NCBI GenBank assembly: GCA_963555705.1
Contig: OY743187.1
Span: 13,778,133-13,842,132 of the forward strand
From: Ligustrum vulgare
Taxonomy: Eukaryota > Streptophyta > Magnoliopsida > Lamiales > Oleaceae
Length of the DNA: 64,000 nt
Direction of reading: 5' to 3'
A model generated the notes under the pieces. The model had not been told where the DNA came from and did no database searches. It saw nothing but the letters and a program-made list of their open reading frames with translations. Of the stretch, positions 11,102 through 22,280 are shown piece by piece; positions within the stretch are counted from its first letter, which is position 1; each line of letters starts with the position of its first letter. The position numbers and the translations under genes are program-made.

Positions 11102-11542
11102 TCATAATAACTTTGGTATAACTAGATTCTCATTTTGTATTGTTAATAGTATCCTATCATCTTTTATGTAATATGATTTTACTTGTTCTAAGAAGTCTGT
11201 TCCTAATAATAATTCCGTATTTACCTTTCCTGTATGTTCTACGTACATGTTTATGATTATTTCATTTATTTTATTTATTCTTATTGGTAATTCTACATAA
11301 GTATCCATGGGATGAATATTTCCAAAATAATCTTATATTTGAATCGGATTATTTGTTACTTTAAGTTCTAAATCTCCTATTATGTTTTCTTTTATATGAG
11401 ATACAGTTGCTCTAGTATCTATTAATACTTTCTGCTCTTTCCATTCTCCATTTATTCTAATTTCTATCATAACTTCAAATTGTTTTGTCTCATTTCTTTT
11501 AGATAGATTCATTCTTGGTATTTTTCTATGTATTTTTATCAT
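11102..11542 (-). pseudogene. Viral aspartic protease domain 1
   Basis: KVLIDTRATVSHI (about 11,400-11,440) is a retropepsin active-site block in which the Gly of DTG reads Arg (AGA, one transition from GGA). The domain ends with ELLLGTDFLEQVKSYYI at about 11,170-11,210, the second retropepsin signature. One stop lies between the parts. The order active site, LLG-DFL, then a second active site and LLG-NNF shows two full domains rather than one split domain. The substitution is probably decay. Confidence 0.75.
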
Positions 11543-11791
11543 TATTTATTTTTCTGAATCATTTTTATTTTCTATTTCAGATAATGATCTTGTACTATAG
11601 TATTCATTCTTAAGCTAATTGATCTTCTTCCAAATTCTATTTGGGGTTTATCCATATTTACTAATCTTCTAACTTGATTGAAATCTATTTCTATATCTTC
11701 TGGTATTGTCATTCTTGGATTTTCTTTAGCTGGTTTGTACTCCAATAGATTTTTAAATATGGGTTATATTATGTGTGTTCTCGTAGCATTC

Positions 11792-12290
11792 TTAATTTTT
11801 TACTTCATGTTTACTAGTAAAAGCATATATTGTTCTAATAGTTAAACTTATAGTTTTACTTCCTGGTTCCATATCTATTCCTCTTAATCTGTAATATAAT
11901 GTTAAGGCTTTATTTTTATTTTGTTCTCTCATGCTTATGCTGAAGTTTGGTCTTATTGTGAATTTTACTTTTTGGTACATTAAATTTCATGTTGCAATTC
12001 CTATTAGAGCATCTTGAACTAAATTTACAATTCTATCATCCATAATATAGAATTCTATAAGTGTATCTATTCATTCTCTAAAATAGGCTTTTGCTATTAT
12101 TTGTACGGTTCCTAAATATATGTTCTTTATTTTTTCTTTTAGTTCAGGATTCAATATATTTATTTCTTGTCTTATAATTTCTTCATTTATTATATGTATT
12201 AATATATTTCCTGTAGTATCTCTTATGTCTATAGGGTGACTATGATTTCTTTCTACATATGTTATTTCTTTGTTTTTCTGTCAAAATGGT
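11792..12290 (-). pseudogene. Viral movement protein (30K type)
   Basis: The translation shows IYLGTVQIIAK, then a D-R-containing strand (YIMDDRIVNL), then KVKFTIRPNFSISM, the order and spacing of the 30K movement-protein core found in caulimovirids. Such proteins enlarge plasmodesmata for cell-to-cell spread. Three in-frame TGA codons (12281-12283, 12071-12073, 11987-11989) break it. It lies downstream of the coat protein zinc knuckle and upstream of the proteases, not in the usual place ahead of the coat protein. Confidence 0.65.
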
Positions 12291-12299
12291 AAATTAAAT

Positions 12300-12652
12300 A
12301 TTTCTTTTGGTTCTACATCTAATTTTGATTTTAAGATCTTTTCATACATTTTAGGATTAAATAGTAATCTTTCATTTAGTTGTTCTTCATTTTCTTTTAA
12401 TTGGTATTCATATTCTTTAGATGTACCTTCTTCACTAATTTGTCTAATCATATTTATATATAAATATTCTTCTTCACTAGATTCATTAGATTCACTTTCT
12501 TCTAAAGATTTTAATTCCATTATTGTATTTATTACTTCATGTTCTTCTAATTCATAAATATCTTCATCTTCAGGAATTTCTTCCCATTCTTCTTCTTGTT
12601 CAATAGGTAATAAGTTATAATTTTCTTTTTCTATTAATGAGATATACATCAT
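12300..12652 (-). pseudogene. Acidic linker after the viral coat protein
   Basis: An open stretch of about 120 codons is dominated by Glu, with Ser-Glu clusters (SLEESESNESSEEEYLY). It directly follows the zinc knuckle and precedes the movement protein. Acidic segments flank the coat protein in many caulimovirid polyproteins and are removed during maturation. No enzymatic motif is visible. Confidence 0.55.
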
Positions 12653-12676
12653 ATTTTTCTTTTTATCTTTCTTGGG

Positions 12677-13450
12677 ACATTCTGGAGATATATGTCCTAC
12701 TTCTCCACATGAATAGCATTTACATTTTCTAGGATTTTTAGGGTATGTTTTAGTTTTGTTTTTGCCTTAAATAACTCTTATATGGTATTCTATACCTTTT
12801 AAATATTTTATTATATGGCTTTTTGTATGTATTGAATTTTTTAAATTTGTTTCTAAATTTATCTTTTCTATAATATTTCTTCTTATATTTTATTTCTAGA
12901 TGACATCCTCATTGGGTTGGTTTATAGTGTAATTTATCACGGCACAATGATTTTTTACTTGCTTTATGGAAGTTTATCATATTATTTGCTTCCATATATT
13001 TTTCTTGTTGTCTCATTTCTATAAATTGTATTCTTGCTCCTAGACTATTATTACTTAATGGTATTTCTAATTTTTCTCAATCCTTAAATAATTCTAAATT
13101 TCATGGGTTTGGTAGTTTAAAGAATATTTGGTTCATAATTTCCATACCGTATGTTTCCTGATTATATTCTGTCTTTTCAAAATATTCTCTAAATTCACAT
13201 GCAAATTGTTTAAAGTAACACATATCACATATTGATAGATTTTCTAATAAATATCTATTTCTTAGTTTTGAGCTAATTTTGGTATCTCTGTCTATTAATA
13301 ATGTATATTCTCTTTTTAATGCATCTTCATATTTGCTCAAAATAGTTCATATTTCATCTTGGTCATTTCCTCTAACTTGTCCTATATAAGTATCTGTTAA
13401 ATTTTCCCACCATCTTACAATGGTTCCTATAAATGTATTTTTTAACATTA
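12677..13450 (-). pseudogene. Viral coat protein with CCHC zinc knuckle
   Basis: The knuckle CYSCGEVGHISPEC (12,677-12,718) is a CX2CX4HX4C finger preceded by a strongly basic Lys/Arg/Tyr-rich stretch, the hallmark of the C-terminus of caulimovirid coat proteins. Upstream, 13,101-13,340 is open with a Cys/Phe-rich core (ICDMCYFKQFACEF). In-frame TGA codons occur at 12909-12911, 13077-13079, 13101-13103 and 13347-13349. The protein would package the genome. Confidence 0.85.
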
Positions 13451-14656
13451 ATTGTAATTACTTTCCTGTTAATTCTCTAGTATAGGCCATCATAGCCATA
13501 GATTTCATCCATAATTCTAATTCATGATCTATATCTTGCACACATCCTAAATCTATCCATCTTCCTTCTGAACTAATTTATGTTTCCATACTTCTCCATG
13601 GTGTATATTCTATAGGATAATTTTTACTTGGCTTGGTGTAATATTTTTGTTGTAGTATAAAATTATTTGTTTTAAAATTTTGGTTTTGTCTTTGATTTAT
13701 ATAAATTTCTGGTGTATTTTGTGGATTAGTATTACTTGTATTTTTTTTTTAACTTGTTTAATTCTTGGTTGTTGTATATATTCTGGTGGATTTTGTCCTG
13801 TTGGTACTAAAGCTCTTTATTGTTCATTCATATTAATTTCTTCTATTTTAAGGTTTTTAAATTTTTCTATATAATCTTCTTCTGTTATGTAATCTGCCTC
13901 ACCTTCTTCTTTAGGATTTTCCATAAATTTTTCTATTTGTTCAGTAATCATATTTATTCATAATCTATTGATAGCTTTAAATTCTTTATCAGTTATTATT
14001 CTTTTAGGTTTTCTTTTTTCCATTTCATCATATATTTTTGTTATATTTTGGTTTACAATTTCAATATTTTGTTGTATATTATCTAATCTTTTCTGTAAAT
14101 CATTTTTTCCTATTTCTTCTTCTTTAATTGTTCTTACCATATTTATTTGTTCTATAATAGTTTTTTGCTCGGTAATTTCTATTGGGTTTTCATATACTCC
14201 TACCATATTTTCTATTTTATTTATTTTATCAGTTATTTGCTTAATTTGGTTTTCTAAGGTTATTAATTGTTTTGAGAGGTTATTTACATATTGTTTTACT
14301 TCTAATATTTGTGTGGGTATATTTTTGTTTATATCTTTATAATCAATAGTTATTTCTATCATTTGTCTTATTTCTAATGGTAAATTATTGATAATTTCTT
14401 AAACTTGTTCTGGATTTTTTGCTTGTTCTAAGTTTTGTTCTGTAGTTTTATCTAAACTTATTCCTAATTTATTTAGTAAAAATAAGTTTATCCAATTTAA
14501 TTGTTTATGTTCTCCAAATCTTCATTCTCTTAATAGTATAAATGGTATAAATTTTTCATATGTTTCAGTTATTAATGGCCAATGACTATTACTTAGTAAA
14601 TCTTTAGATTCATAATTATATACTCTAGGTTCAATTAATAGTAATTTTTTAGACAT
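13450..14656 (-). pseudogene. N-terminal part of viral ORF1, coiled coil
   Basis: The likely start is the ATG at 14656, just after the primer site, opening MSKKLLLIEPRVYNYES. A TGA at 14522-14524 and further stops interrupt it. The segment 13,958-14,362 is open and is a long coiled coil (QLITLENQIKQITDKINKIE). No movement-protein motif is visible here, although that is its usual location. The role is unknown. It may correspond to a virion-associated or coat-precursor segment. Confidence 0.55.
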
Positions 14657-14688
14657 TTTTCTAAATATATTTCTAAGTATAACTACTA

Positions 14689-14700
14689 GCTCTGATACCA
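14689..14700 (-). other. Viral primer binding site (tRNA-Met)
   Basis: The minus strand reads TGGTATCAGAGC, complementary to the 3' end of initiator tRNA-Met, which primes minus-strand synthesis in caulimovirids. It lies 33 bases before the presumed ORF1 start. The same 12-mer is also used by the two gypsy elements in this window, so the motif alone is not virus-specific, but no LTR adjoins this one. Confidence 0.85.
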
Positions 14701-14741
14701 CTGGGGACAGGATCGTGATCGTGAAATTTAATTTTGCGGAA

Positions 14742-15011
14742 TTATAATCTTTGTCTAATTCTCCTTAAAAATCTTTCTTCAAATTCATCCATATATCTTA
14801 TATCTTCTTGTCTAATTAAGTTTTCTTCTTTTAATTTTAAATATTCATTATGTTGTAAGACTAACCTTTTAATTTCTCCATATTTTTCTATAGCAATAGG
14901 ATCAGTATTTAAGTCTCTTCCTGTTCTTTTCAATTCTAAATATTCACTACGTAAACTTCTAATTAAATTTTTTCTTTTTTCGTGAAGTATATGGGGATCA
15001 TAAATAGGCAT
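14742..15011 (-). pseudogene. Small viral ORF upstream of the primer site, 89 aa
   Basis: The ATG at 15011 opens an uninterrupted 89-codon frame ending 42 bases before the primer site. The product is very charged and helical (RSEYLELKRTGRDLN; EFEERFLRRIRQRL), probably a coiled coil. No family is recognised. It marks the right limit of clearly viral sequence. In the circular genome it would follow the small ORF at 6,200-6,454. Confidence 0.5.
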
Positions 15012-15346
15012 AATATTTTTTTAATTATGAAATAAGCAATAAAAATTTTAAAGTAATTAAATTTTTAGAACTTATTATGTGTTAAACTTAATAAGATAAT
15101 ATGTGAAATAAGGTATTGGTTATATTTTTAGCTGAAAGGTAAAATATGTATTAATTTATGTTTGTACACTAATTTGTAGGATTTGTTTGTACAAGTAGAA
15201 TTTTTGTAAAACCTTATCCCTTTGAGAGTCATGTAAATTACAACTTAGACGCTTATCCAAGTTTATACATATTTGGGTTAGGTTCCTTACTCCTTACGGT
15301 ACAAATCCGCAAACCATAAAAACGTTGCAACAATGCTAAAAACTTA

Positions 15347-16187
15347 GGTGGCGTTCTGTTTGTATTTTATTTTGTATTTTCATTTTCGAAAATGTTTTAT
15401 GTTTCCTATTTTTATTTTTGTTTTCAAATTTGCTGAAAACGCGTTTGATGTGTCATTTCTGAAAGCTGTTTTTGAAAATAAAAAGTTGAAAAACACGTTC
15501 TGTTTGAAATTTTTCTGATTACTACTTAAACTATTTTTAATTAGTTTGCTTACAGAATACTACTGACTCAAACTCAAATTTTCTTTCACAATACACTGAA
15601 AACATGGTTACCTGTAACATTAATATGAGCAATAAGAGTATATTAACACAATTTGGTCAGGTTCGGGATTTGAAGAAGCTCTGGTTATATTAAAATTCAG
15701 AAAATGCAAGTTCTTTCAAAACCATCGAGTCCATTTATCAAGGCATTTTTCGAAATATAACAACAAGAATTCCAACTTAATTTTTTTTGTAATGTTGATA
15801 TTGAATTCAATAAAACTTTATTTTATACTTAGTTCCAAGTTAGGATAATTCTCCCCAAAAAAAAATCCCATTTATTTAGGCTTAATTTCAAACTAGGATA
15901 ATTCTCCAATAATAATAATAATAATAATAATAATAATTTATAAAAAAAAAATCTTTATTTTAAGCTTAGTTTCAAGTTAGGATAATTCTTAATATATAAA
16001 AAAAAATCAATCCCAAAATGCATTTTTCGCGTTTTGAACATTTTTTGTTGAAATACACTCAAAACGAGATTTTGCGTTTTGTGTACAAATTTTTTTTTGT
16101 TTTCGAAAATGGTAAAAAGAACGCGTTTTTAGTGTTTTCGAAAATAAAAATAGAAAACGACCTCAAAACAGCAAAGAGAACAGGGCC
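15347..16187. mobile_element. Harbinger/Tourist-like MITE
   Basis: The left end GGTGGCGTTCTGTTTG and the right end (inverted) GGCCCTGTTCTCTTTG form imperfect terminal inverted repeats that continue with TTTTCGAAAA blocks. Both sides carry TTA, the expected target duplication. The interior has A-tracts, an AAT microsatellite (about 15,907-15,935) and no coding frame of note. Confidence 0.65.
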
Positions 16188-17248
16188 TTACTTTTTAGAT
16201 GTTTGCTAATTATTTCTATTAAACACAAAAAATAGTAACTAGGCATAAAAATCTGATTGAATGAATGCTACCTTTGTTGTTTTCAAACAAATCCAATCTT
16301 GTGACTGATTAGACAGCTGTGAGCTAGTTCTAATTGCAAAGCTTTTAGGAGTACAGAGTACTCCTAAACGTCATAGTCAATCCCGTATTGCTGTGATAAA
16401 GAATGAGCAACTGCACCCATGTTCAATCCTAAATCAAATATCAATGTGAAGTTAACTTTTTATTGATAAAGGGTTTTGCTTTCGTCACCCAATCTTCTAG
16501 TCTTTCATTCACTATTTAGTCACCGTATCTACATTGCATATAGTCCAATAAATCCATAGGGATCCGAATCGGACCTAAATGTGAATGACATGAAAAGTCT
16601 TGCAAACATAGGATACTTTTTTAAAGTTTCGAGAGAGAGATAAAGCTAGTAACCCAGAGGTCGATCTCCTTGGAGAACCCTCAAGAAAATTCCACTACTA
16701 TGTCTTGTACGATGTGATACAAAAGATAGGACCATGGCCCAAGAGATGTGGAAATCGGAAAATGGCCTTGAAATGTTGAACCTTGACTTGGGTTCTATCT
16801 GTTGAGGAGTGAAAGTGTCACATGACCTTCGATTGGTCATAGGGGGTATTCTACACTTACCCCCTTAGGGGCTATGGGAGAGAACTACCTTACCTGAGCT
16901 ATCGACTCATAGAGTTCCTGAGTTTGTAATCTTCTTAACATATCAAGTAGTGTTCAAAAAAGCGCGAAAACACATCGCCCACTATGCGTGAGGCCTACCT
17001 CTCACGCAATGATTCATCGAAAAGCATGAAAAAGAGGTCAAATGCTAAACTTTGACCAAAAAATGCGCGCTTTTTTTAAACACTCTAAAGTATGTGTAAA
17101 GTTTAAATTATACGTAGGAATTGAAAAAAGTTTTTTTAACGTTTTTTAATGCTTACTCTCACTTCTCTCACTTAAGCTCGTAAAGCTCGACTCTTAGGCT
17201 CCACATTTTACATTTTTTAGAATACTGATTCAAGTCAAGAGGGCGAGG
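16188..17248. other. Intergenic DNA
   Basis: No gene was recognised. A small perfect hairpin TTTAGGAGTAC-AGA-GTACTCCTAAA lies at 16,344-16,368. Short open frames near 16,646-16,840 have no recognisable similarity. Confidence 0.5.
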
Positions 17249-18003
17249 TGATAAGATTCGAAGTGCGGAAGTAACGCCGAAAAGTTTCGAACCCAGGTTG
17301 TGGATGGACGGTGGAATCTTGACCCGATATTCTCGACGCGATGGCTCGAAGATGCGGAATAAAGAACCACGACTTTCGAAACGCCACAAGGATTTGCCCA
17401 ATCTCCTTGATGAGTTTCTGGTTTTGAACGCCACAAATACTCTCACGAATATTTGATAAGTTCGATTCGAACGCCACAAGAATCACTCTTGATAAGTTCT
17501 AAACATATAGGAAATCCACCTATAAAATTATTGAATCACTCAATAAACTGTTTATTCAAATTCAAAGTCTGTTTACAATGAATGGAAAAGCGTATAAATA
17601 AGAAAACAAAAACCCTAGATGCTAATGGACTCAAAATAGAGTTCTAACTAACCTAAAATAACTAAAAATTGGAAAAGGAATAAAAATACGAAAAAGGAAT
17701 TAAAAATCCGCATTATTTGCGAAAATCCTAACTTACGGTCGTGACAGCATCACTTATGGCCGTAACTATTCTTCTGCTTAAGGATTACGGCCGTGACCAT
17801 AATACTTACGGCCATAACTTTGAAAACCTGGAATTCTTCATTTTGATCAGTGACTTGATTACGACCGTGATAATCTTAACATTACGGTCGTAAGAACCAA
17901 ACTGATCCCTTTTGCCTCATTTTTGCTCCAATTTGGCTTGAATATTTAAATTTTTCCGTCAAGCCTGCTATGACTCCGATTTTCGAGAGTCCGGAACACA
18001 TCA
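17249..18003 (-). repeat. G1 3' LTR
   Basis: On the minus strand it starts TGATGTGTTCCGG and ends CTTATCA. It matches the LTR at 19,549-20,305 throughout, with scattered substitutions. Six degenerate TTACGGCCGTAA palindromes lie between 17,728 and 17,895. Open frames in this LTR do not look like a protein. Confidence 0.9.
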
Positions 18004-18480
18004 TACCCTCCTTCTTTATGATGATTCGTCCCGAATCATAGCTTTGTTCCTGTTTTTTCACTTCACCTCCTGGATCAAACGGAAAATTTCTCCTGTCATT
18101 GCACATGATCAACCAAAAATATTTTGCAACGGGGGTCACGTGAATGACTTGAAGTTGAAACACCTTTAGACATTGGTGGTGTTGCCCAAATTTTCACGTA
18201 CCATTAACCTGCAAGAAAGAATTAAATAGAACGGGGAGGGAAATGTTAGGTTCATGAGGTACAAGGTATGGATCCTTGTATCCATGATTAATCACCATCT
18301 CCAATTCTTCTTTAAGAACCACGAGGCCCTCCTCTTCACCTCGTTCTTCCTTTGCATCTTCAACCACATTTTCAAAATTTTTACTCTCAAATTCAACCAC
18401 ATCTCCTATCTCCACATTTTTATCACCACGCTCGTGCACTACCTCATTGCTACCCAAATGTGGATCGTCCAATTCAACGC

Positions 18481-19059
18481 TCAAATCTTAAACTTCAACC
18501 TCAACTCCCAATTCCACCTTCTCCTCATCAAATTTTGGAGTTTGTTTATTTTTTTTAATTTCAAGTCTCCCTCCTTCTTATCAATATCCTTATCCCCATG
18601 ATGCCGCATATTATACCACTTTTCACTCTCCTTCCTTACCCTCCGTGAATCTTCTAGTGTTTTTTCTAATGTGAACCCATATATTGCGCATGTTTCCCCT
18701 TTCTTAAGGAATTTGTATATGTGCATACTCTTATCATAATCAGCCTCCCTCCTACGTCTCCAAGATTTTCCCAATAAAATATGATAAGACTTCAATGTCA
18801 CTACATCACACCATACATCCTCACTATACCTTCCCTGGGTAATAGACACTAGAACTTGTTTGGTTACTTTGAAATCTCCAAACTCCCTCATCCACGTTAT
18901 CCTATAAGGTTTATGGTTTGGTTCTACGGGTAATCCTAATTTTTCAACCACGGTACTACTAATGAAATTAGTAAAACACTTTCCATCAATCGTCAAACTG
19001 TACCACTTATGATCCACATAACATCTAGTTTGGAATAAAGAGCCCGGATCATAATCCAT
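18481..19059 (-). pseudogene. G1 gypsy protease fragment, 192 codons
   Basis: The frame opens with ATG at 19059 and contains LFQTRCYVDHKWYSLTIDG, then FISSTVVEKLGLP and VTLKSYHILLGKSW, the retropepsin-like protease of plant Ty3/gypsy elements, comparable to the same region of G2. The conserved block after the catalytic Asp reads DGKCFTN, where G2 has DGGSCTN. After about residue 110 the sequence becomes Lys/Arg/Glu-rich linker, and no RT follows. Confidence 0.8.
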
Positions 19060-19548
19060 TTCTTATGTGACGTTAAAAAAAAATTCAAGAATGAAGAGGA
19101 TTTAGACATCAAATAGCAAGAATGACTTTTATTGACTTGAAATGAAATGAATACCAAGAATTTTAAAGAAACTCAAGAAAGTGGTTCTTGAATTTTGGAA
19201 TGACTTTTTTTTTTTTTTTTTTTTTTTGAATAATGGATGAATTTTCGAAAAAAATAAATTAAAAAAATAATTTTTTTAATATATAAATCCGAAAATTCGA
19301 CACGAACGTAACAAAACAAACGGCATAGGATTTGGATAAGAATTAAATAAAATAATCATTTTTGAATTTTGTTGGAACGATTTTCTAGATTAAAGACTCA
19401 ACAAACTCAAGAACAAGAAGAACACAAAAAAAAAACTGAAAACAAAACACTCAACAAGATATGGATGATTTTTATGGGACTCGATGATAAACATAAAAAT
19501 CAAACTGGATAGAAAAACCTGAATTCAGAGTCCAGCTCTGATACCAGA

Positions 19549-20305
19549 TGATAAGATTAGAAGCGCGGAAGAAACACCGAAAAGTTCCGAACCCAGGTTG
19601 TGGATGGACGGTGGAATCTTGACCCAATATTCACGACGCGATGGCTCGACGATGCGGAATAAAGAACCACGACTTTCGAAACGCCATAAGGATTTGCCCA
19701 ATCTCCTTGATGAGTTTCTGGTTTTGAACGCCACAAATACTCTCACGAATATTTGATAAGTTCGATTTTCGAACGCAACAAGAATCACTCTTGATAAATT
19801 CTAAACATATAGGAAATGCACCTATAAAATTATTGAATCACTCAATAAACTGTTTATTCAAATTCAAAGTCTGTTTACAATGAATGGAAAAAGCGTATAA
19901 ATAAGAAAACAAAAACTCTAGACGCTAATGGACTCAAAATAGAGTTCTAACTAACCTAAAATAGCTAAAACTGGAAAAGGAATAAAAATACGAAAAAGGA
20001 ATTAAAAATCCGCATTATTTGCGAAAATCCTAACTTATGGTCGTGACAGCATCACTTACGACCGTAACTATTCTTCTATTTAAGGATTACGACCGTGACC
20101 ATAATACTTACGGCCGTAACTTTGAAAACCTGAAATTCTTCATTTTGATCAGTGACTTGATTACAGCCGTGATAATCTTGGCATTACGGCCGTAAGAACC
20201 AAACTGATCCCTTTTGCCTCGTTTTTGCTCCAATTTGGCTTGAATATTTAAATTTTCCCGTCAAGCCTGCTATGACTCCGATTGTCGAGGGTCCGGAACA
20301 CATCA
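19549..20305 (-). repeat. G1 5' LTR with adjacent primer site
   Basis: This is the same sequence as the left LTR. The primer site TGGTATCAGAGC lies immediately inside it, at about 19,535-19,546. It holds six TTACGGCCGTAA-type palindromes between 20,033 and 20,197. Several that are TACG in one LTR are TATG in the other, as expected from loss of methylated cytosines. Confidence 0.9.
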
Positions 20306-22280
20306 CGAAGCTCCTAGTAATGGGAGCAAAGAGGAGTAGGTAAGCAAGCTCCTTTCACTTGTTTTCTCATTATAAATTTTGCCCTTGTTTGATAAGTCTA
20401 AATTTTTTGATTAAAATATAGTTAAAATCAATAATTAATTTAGCCACACATTTCATAGGTCCCATAATTTTTCAACAATACATTTATTTCTATCCATAAC
20501 AATCGGGGCTTTATTTATTATTTTATTTTGAAAAGAGTCAGAATTACATTTTCTTAGAGGCTTTTTTATTTTTTTGAAAAATTTGAAATTCGCAACAATC
20601 AAGGGTAATAAAAAGTTCATTTGAATTATTCTAATAGTCACTAAATTTATAACTATGTTTTCAATTGATCACTAAAATTTAAAGTATCGAATTTTGATAA
20701 CAAAACAACATGTATCACATTCATAAAAAATTCATAAATCTACATTAACAACAAATCAACACGATATATGTTTTTAGCTATATTTTAAGCTTTACATATA
20801 TAAAAAAAAAAAAAATTATCTGTAAGCTATATATATATATATACATATATTTGTAAATTTAGATTTATGATTATTTTGGAAGAATGACACGTCGGTTTGA
20901 TGTCATTATTTTTTCGTTAATGTAAATTATAATTAAATATAAAAATAATTAATTTGTTAGATACAACTCATAATTTGGAAGAACGTTTCTAAATTTTAAG
21001 GACAGTTAACGTCATTTTTAGAAATTACCCCTCATTTAAGCCCCATTTTTATCACAAAAATGAGTTATAGAATAATGATTTTTTTGTGAAGAATTTGTGG
21101 TTTAAATGTAGGAAGAACTTTGAGTTTATGTGTAGATTCTTTTATTAATATAATGTTGTTGGAAATAAGTTTGAGAAAAAATGAATTTTATATAATGGGG
21201 CTCGAACAAGGATTAAGTGATCAAAACTCGATCAACTTAGTTTAGTGACAAATCGACGAATTTTTTAAAAAGTTCAGTGGCCAATCAAAGACTTTTTTAA
21301 AAGTATAGTGACCAATCGAAAATATTTTTAAAAGTTTCTTATGTGATAATTGTGACGCGACGTCACGTGTATTTTCATTTACCACGTCATCAATTTCGTT
21401 ACAAACGTTGTATGAGTAACTAACGTCTAACATTTTCATAAATTTAGCCTATGTTCGGTTGGAGTGATTATAAATCATTTATAATCGCTCAAATTTTCAG
21501 TACAATTTTTTAACTATACATATTTTTCTCTCTCCAAATTTGAACCCTTAATTCACTTCGAGATGCGCCCAAAAATTGATTATAATCAGTTTTTTTTTTT
21601 ATTCGAACAGTGGCTTAATTATAAAACTCGACACTTTAAACTTAAGTGAGTAGTCGAAGACACATATATATAAGTTCAGTGATTATTGGAACAATTATCT
21701 GCATGTATACCGAAATCATTTGTTTCGTTAACAATTATACTGCTATAGCACAATTACAATATTATCCTTCACGTGGACTTGTACAGTGCAAGTCAAAATG
21801 GGAAGAAACCTCTAAGCAATGGCAGGGGTAAAAGTGTACATTTGAGGTTTGGAGTGTAAGCTCCTTTTTTTTTTTTTTTCTTCTTCTAATTATATTTATA
21901 CCACAATTTTTATATTTATTTTCTTCTTCTAATTATATTTATACCACAATTTTTATATTTACACCACAATTTTTATATTTACACCACATTTAATTACATG
22001 AGAGGTTTTTAATGTTTGCTGACTTTTACTTTTATGTCCTCAATTTTTTTTTCCAAAACATTATTCTTCTTAACTTTCAATTAATTAATATATTTTATTT
22101 TTAATCACAATTTATATCTAAATATTTTGTTAATGTGCATTGAAAAGAGAGGGAAATATTTAATTTTGACTTTTATATTAGTTATTTACTTTGATTATTC
22201 AAAAATACGAGAGATAAATAATTTTTTTCGCTCTCATAAAAAATATTTTGGACAAAAATCATCTTTATGATATAACATAC
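20306..22280. other. Intergenic DNA with small MITE-like pieces
   Basis: A segment at about 21,445-21,612 has GTTCGGTTGGAGTGATTATAA at one end and an inverted TGATTATAATC...TTCGAACAG end, so it looks like a short MITE. At 21,880-21,985 a TTATACCACAATTTTTATATT block is repeated. No gene was seen. Confidence 0.45.

Larger units (their letters stand above)
6180..15060 (-). mobile_element. Endogenous pararetrovirus (Caulimoviridae), near-complete, decayed
   Basis: Reading the minus strand from right to left one meets a small ORF, a tRNA-Met primer site, a long gag-pol-like reading frame (coat protein zinc knuckle, movement protein, two aspartic proteases, RT, RNase H), a second overlapping ORF, a TATA box with a close AATAAA, a leader and another small ORF. 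Subtracting the MITE inside it leaves about 8.2 kb, the usual size of a caulimovirid genome. It therefore looks like one genome opened between the two small ORFs. There are no LTRs and no integrase. Many stops, frameshifts and a TE insertion make it non-functional. The genus cannot be assigned by eye. Edges are estimated from the outermost viral ORFs. Confidence 0.85.
17249..20305 (-). mobile_element. Ty3/gypsy element G1, non-autonomous, minus strand
   Basis: Two LTRs of about 755 bp flank about 1.55 kb. Next to the right LTR the minus strand reads TGGTATCAGAGC, the tRNA-Met primer site, and next to the left LTR a polypurine tract AAAGAAGGAGGGTA. The 5' LTR is therefore at the right. The flanks carry CGAGG and CGAAG, a 5-bp duplication with one mismatch. 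The interior holds only a protease fragment: gag, RT, RNase H and integrase are absent, so the element depends on another for movement. Confidence 0.9.

Noticed and set aside
11102..11542. Treating the two protease motifs as one split domain
   Set aside because: Each half has its own active-site block and its own LLG-type block in the right order, so a single domain does not explain them.
17168..17486. Overlapping open frames in the left LTR of G1
   Set aside because: They lie in the LTR, recur in the other LTR with breaks, and match no protein family.
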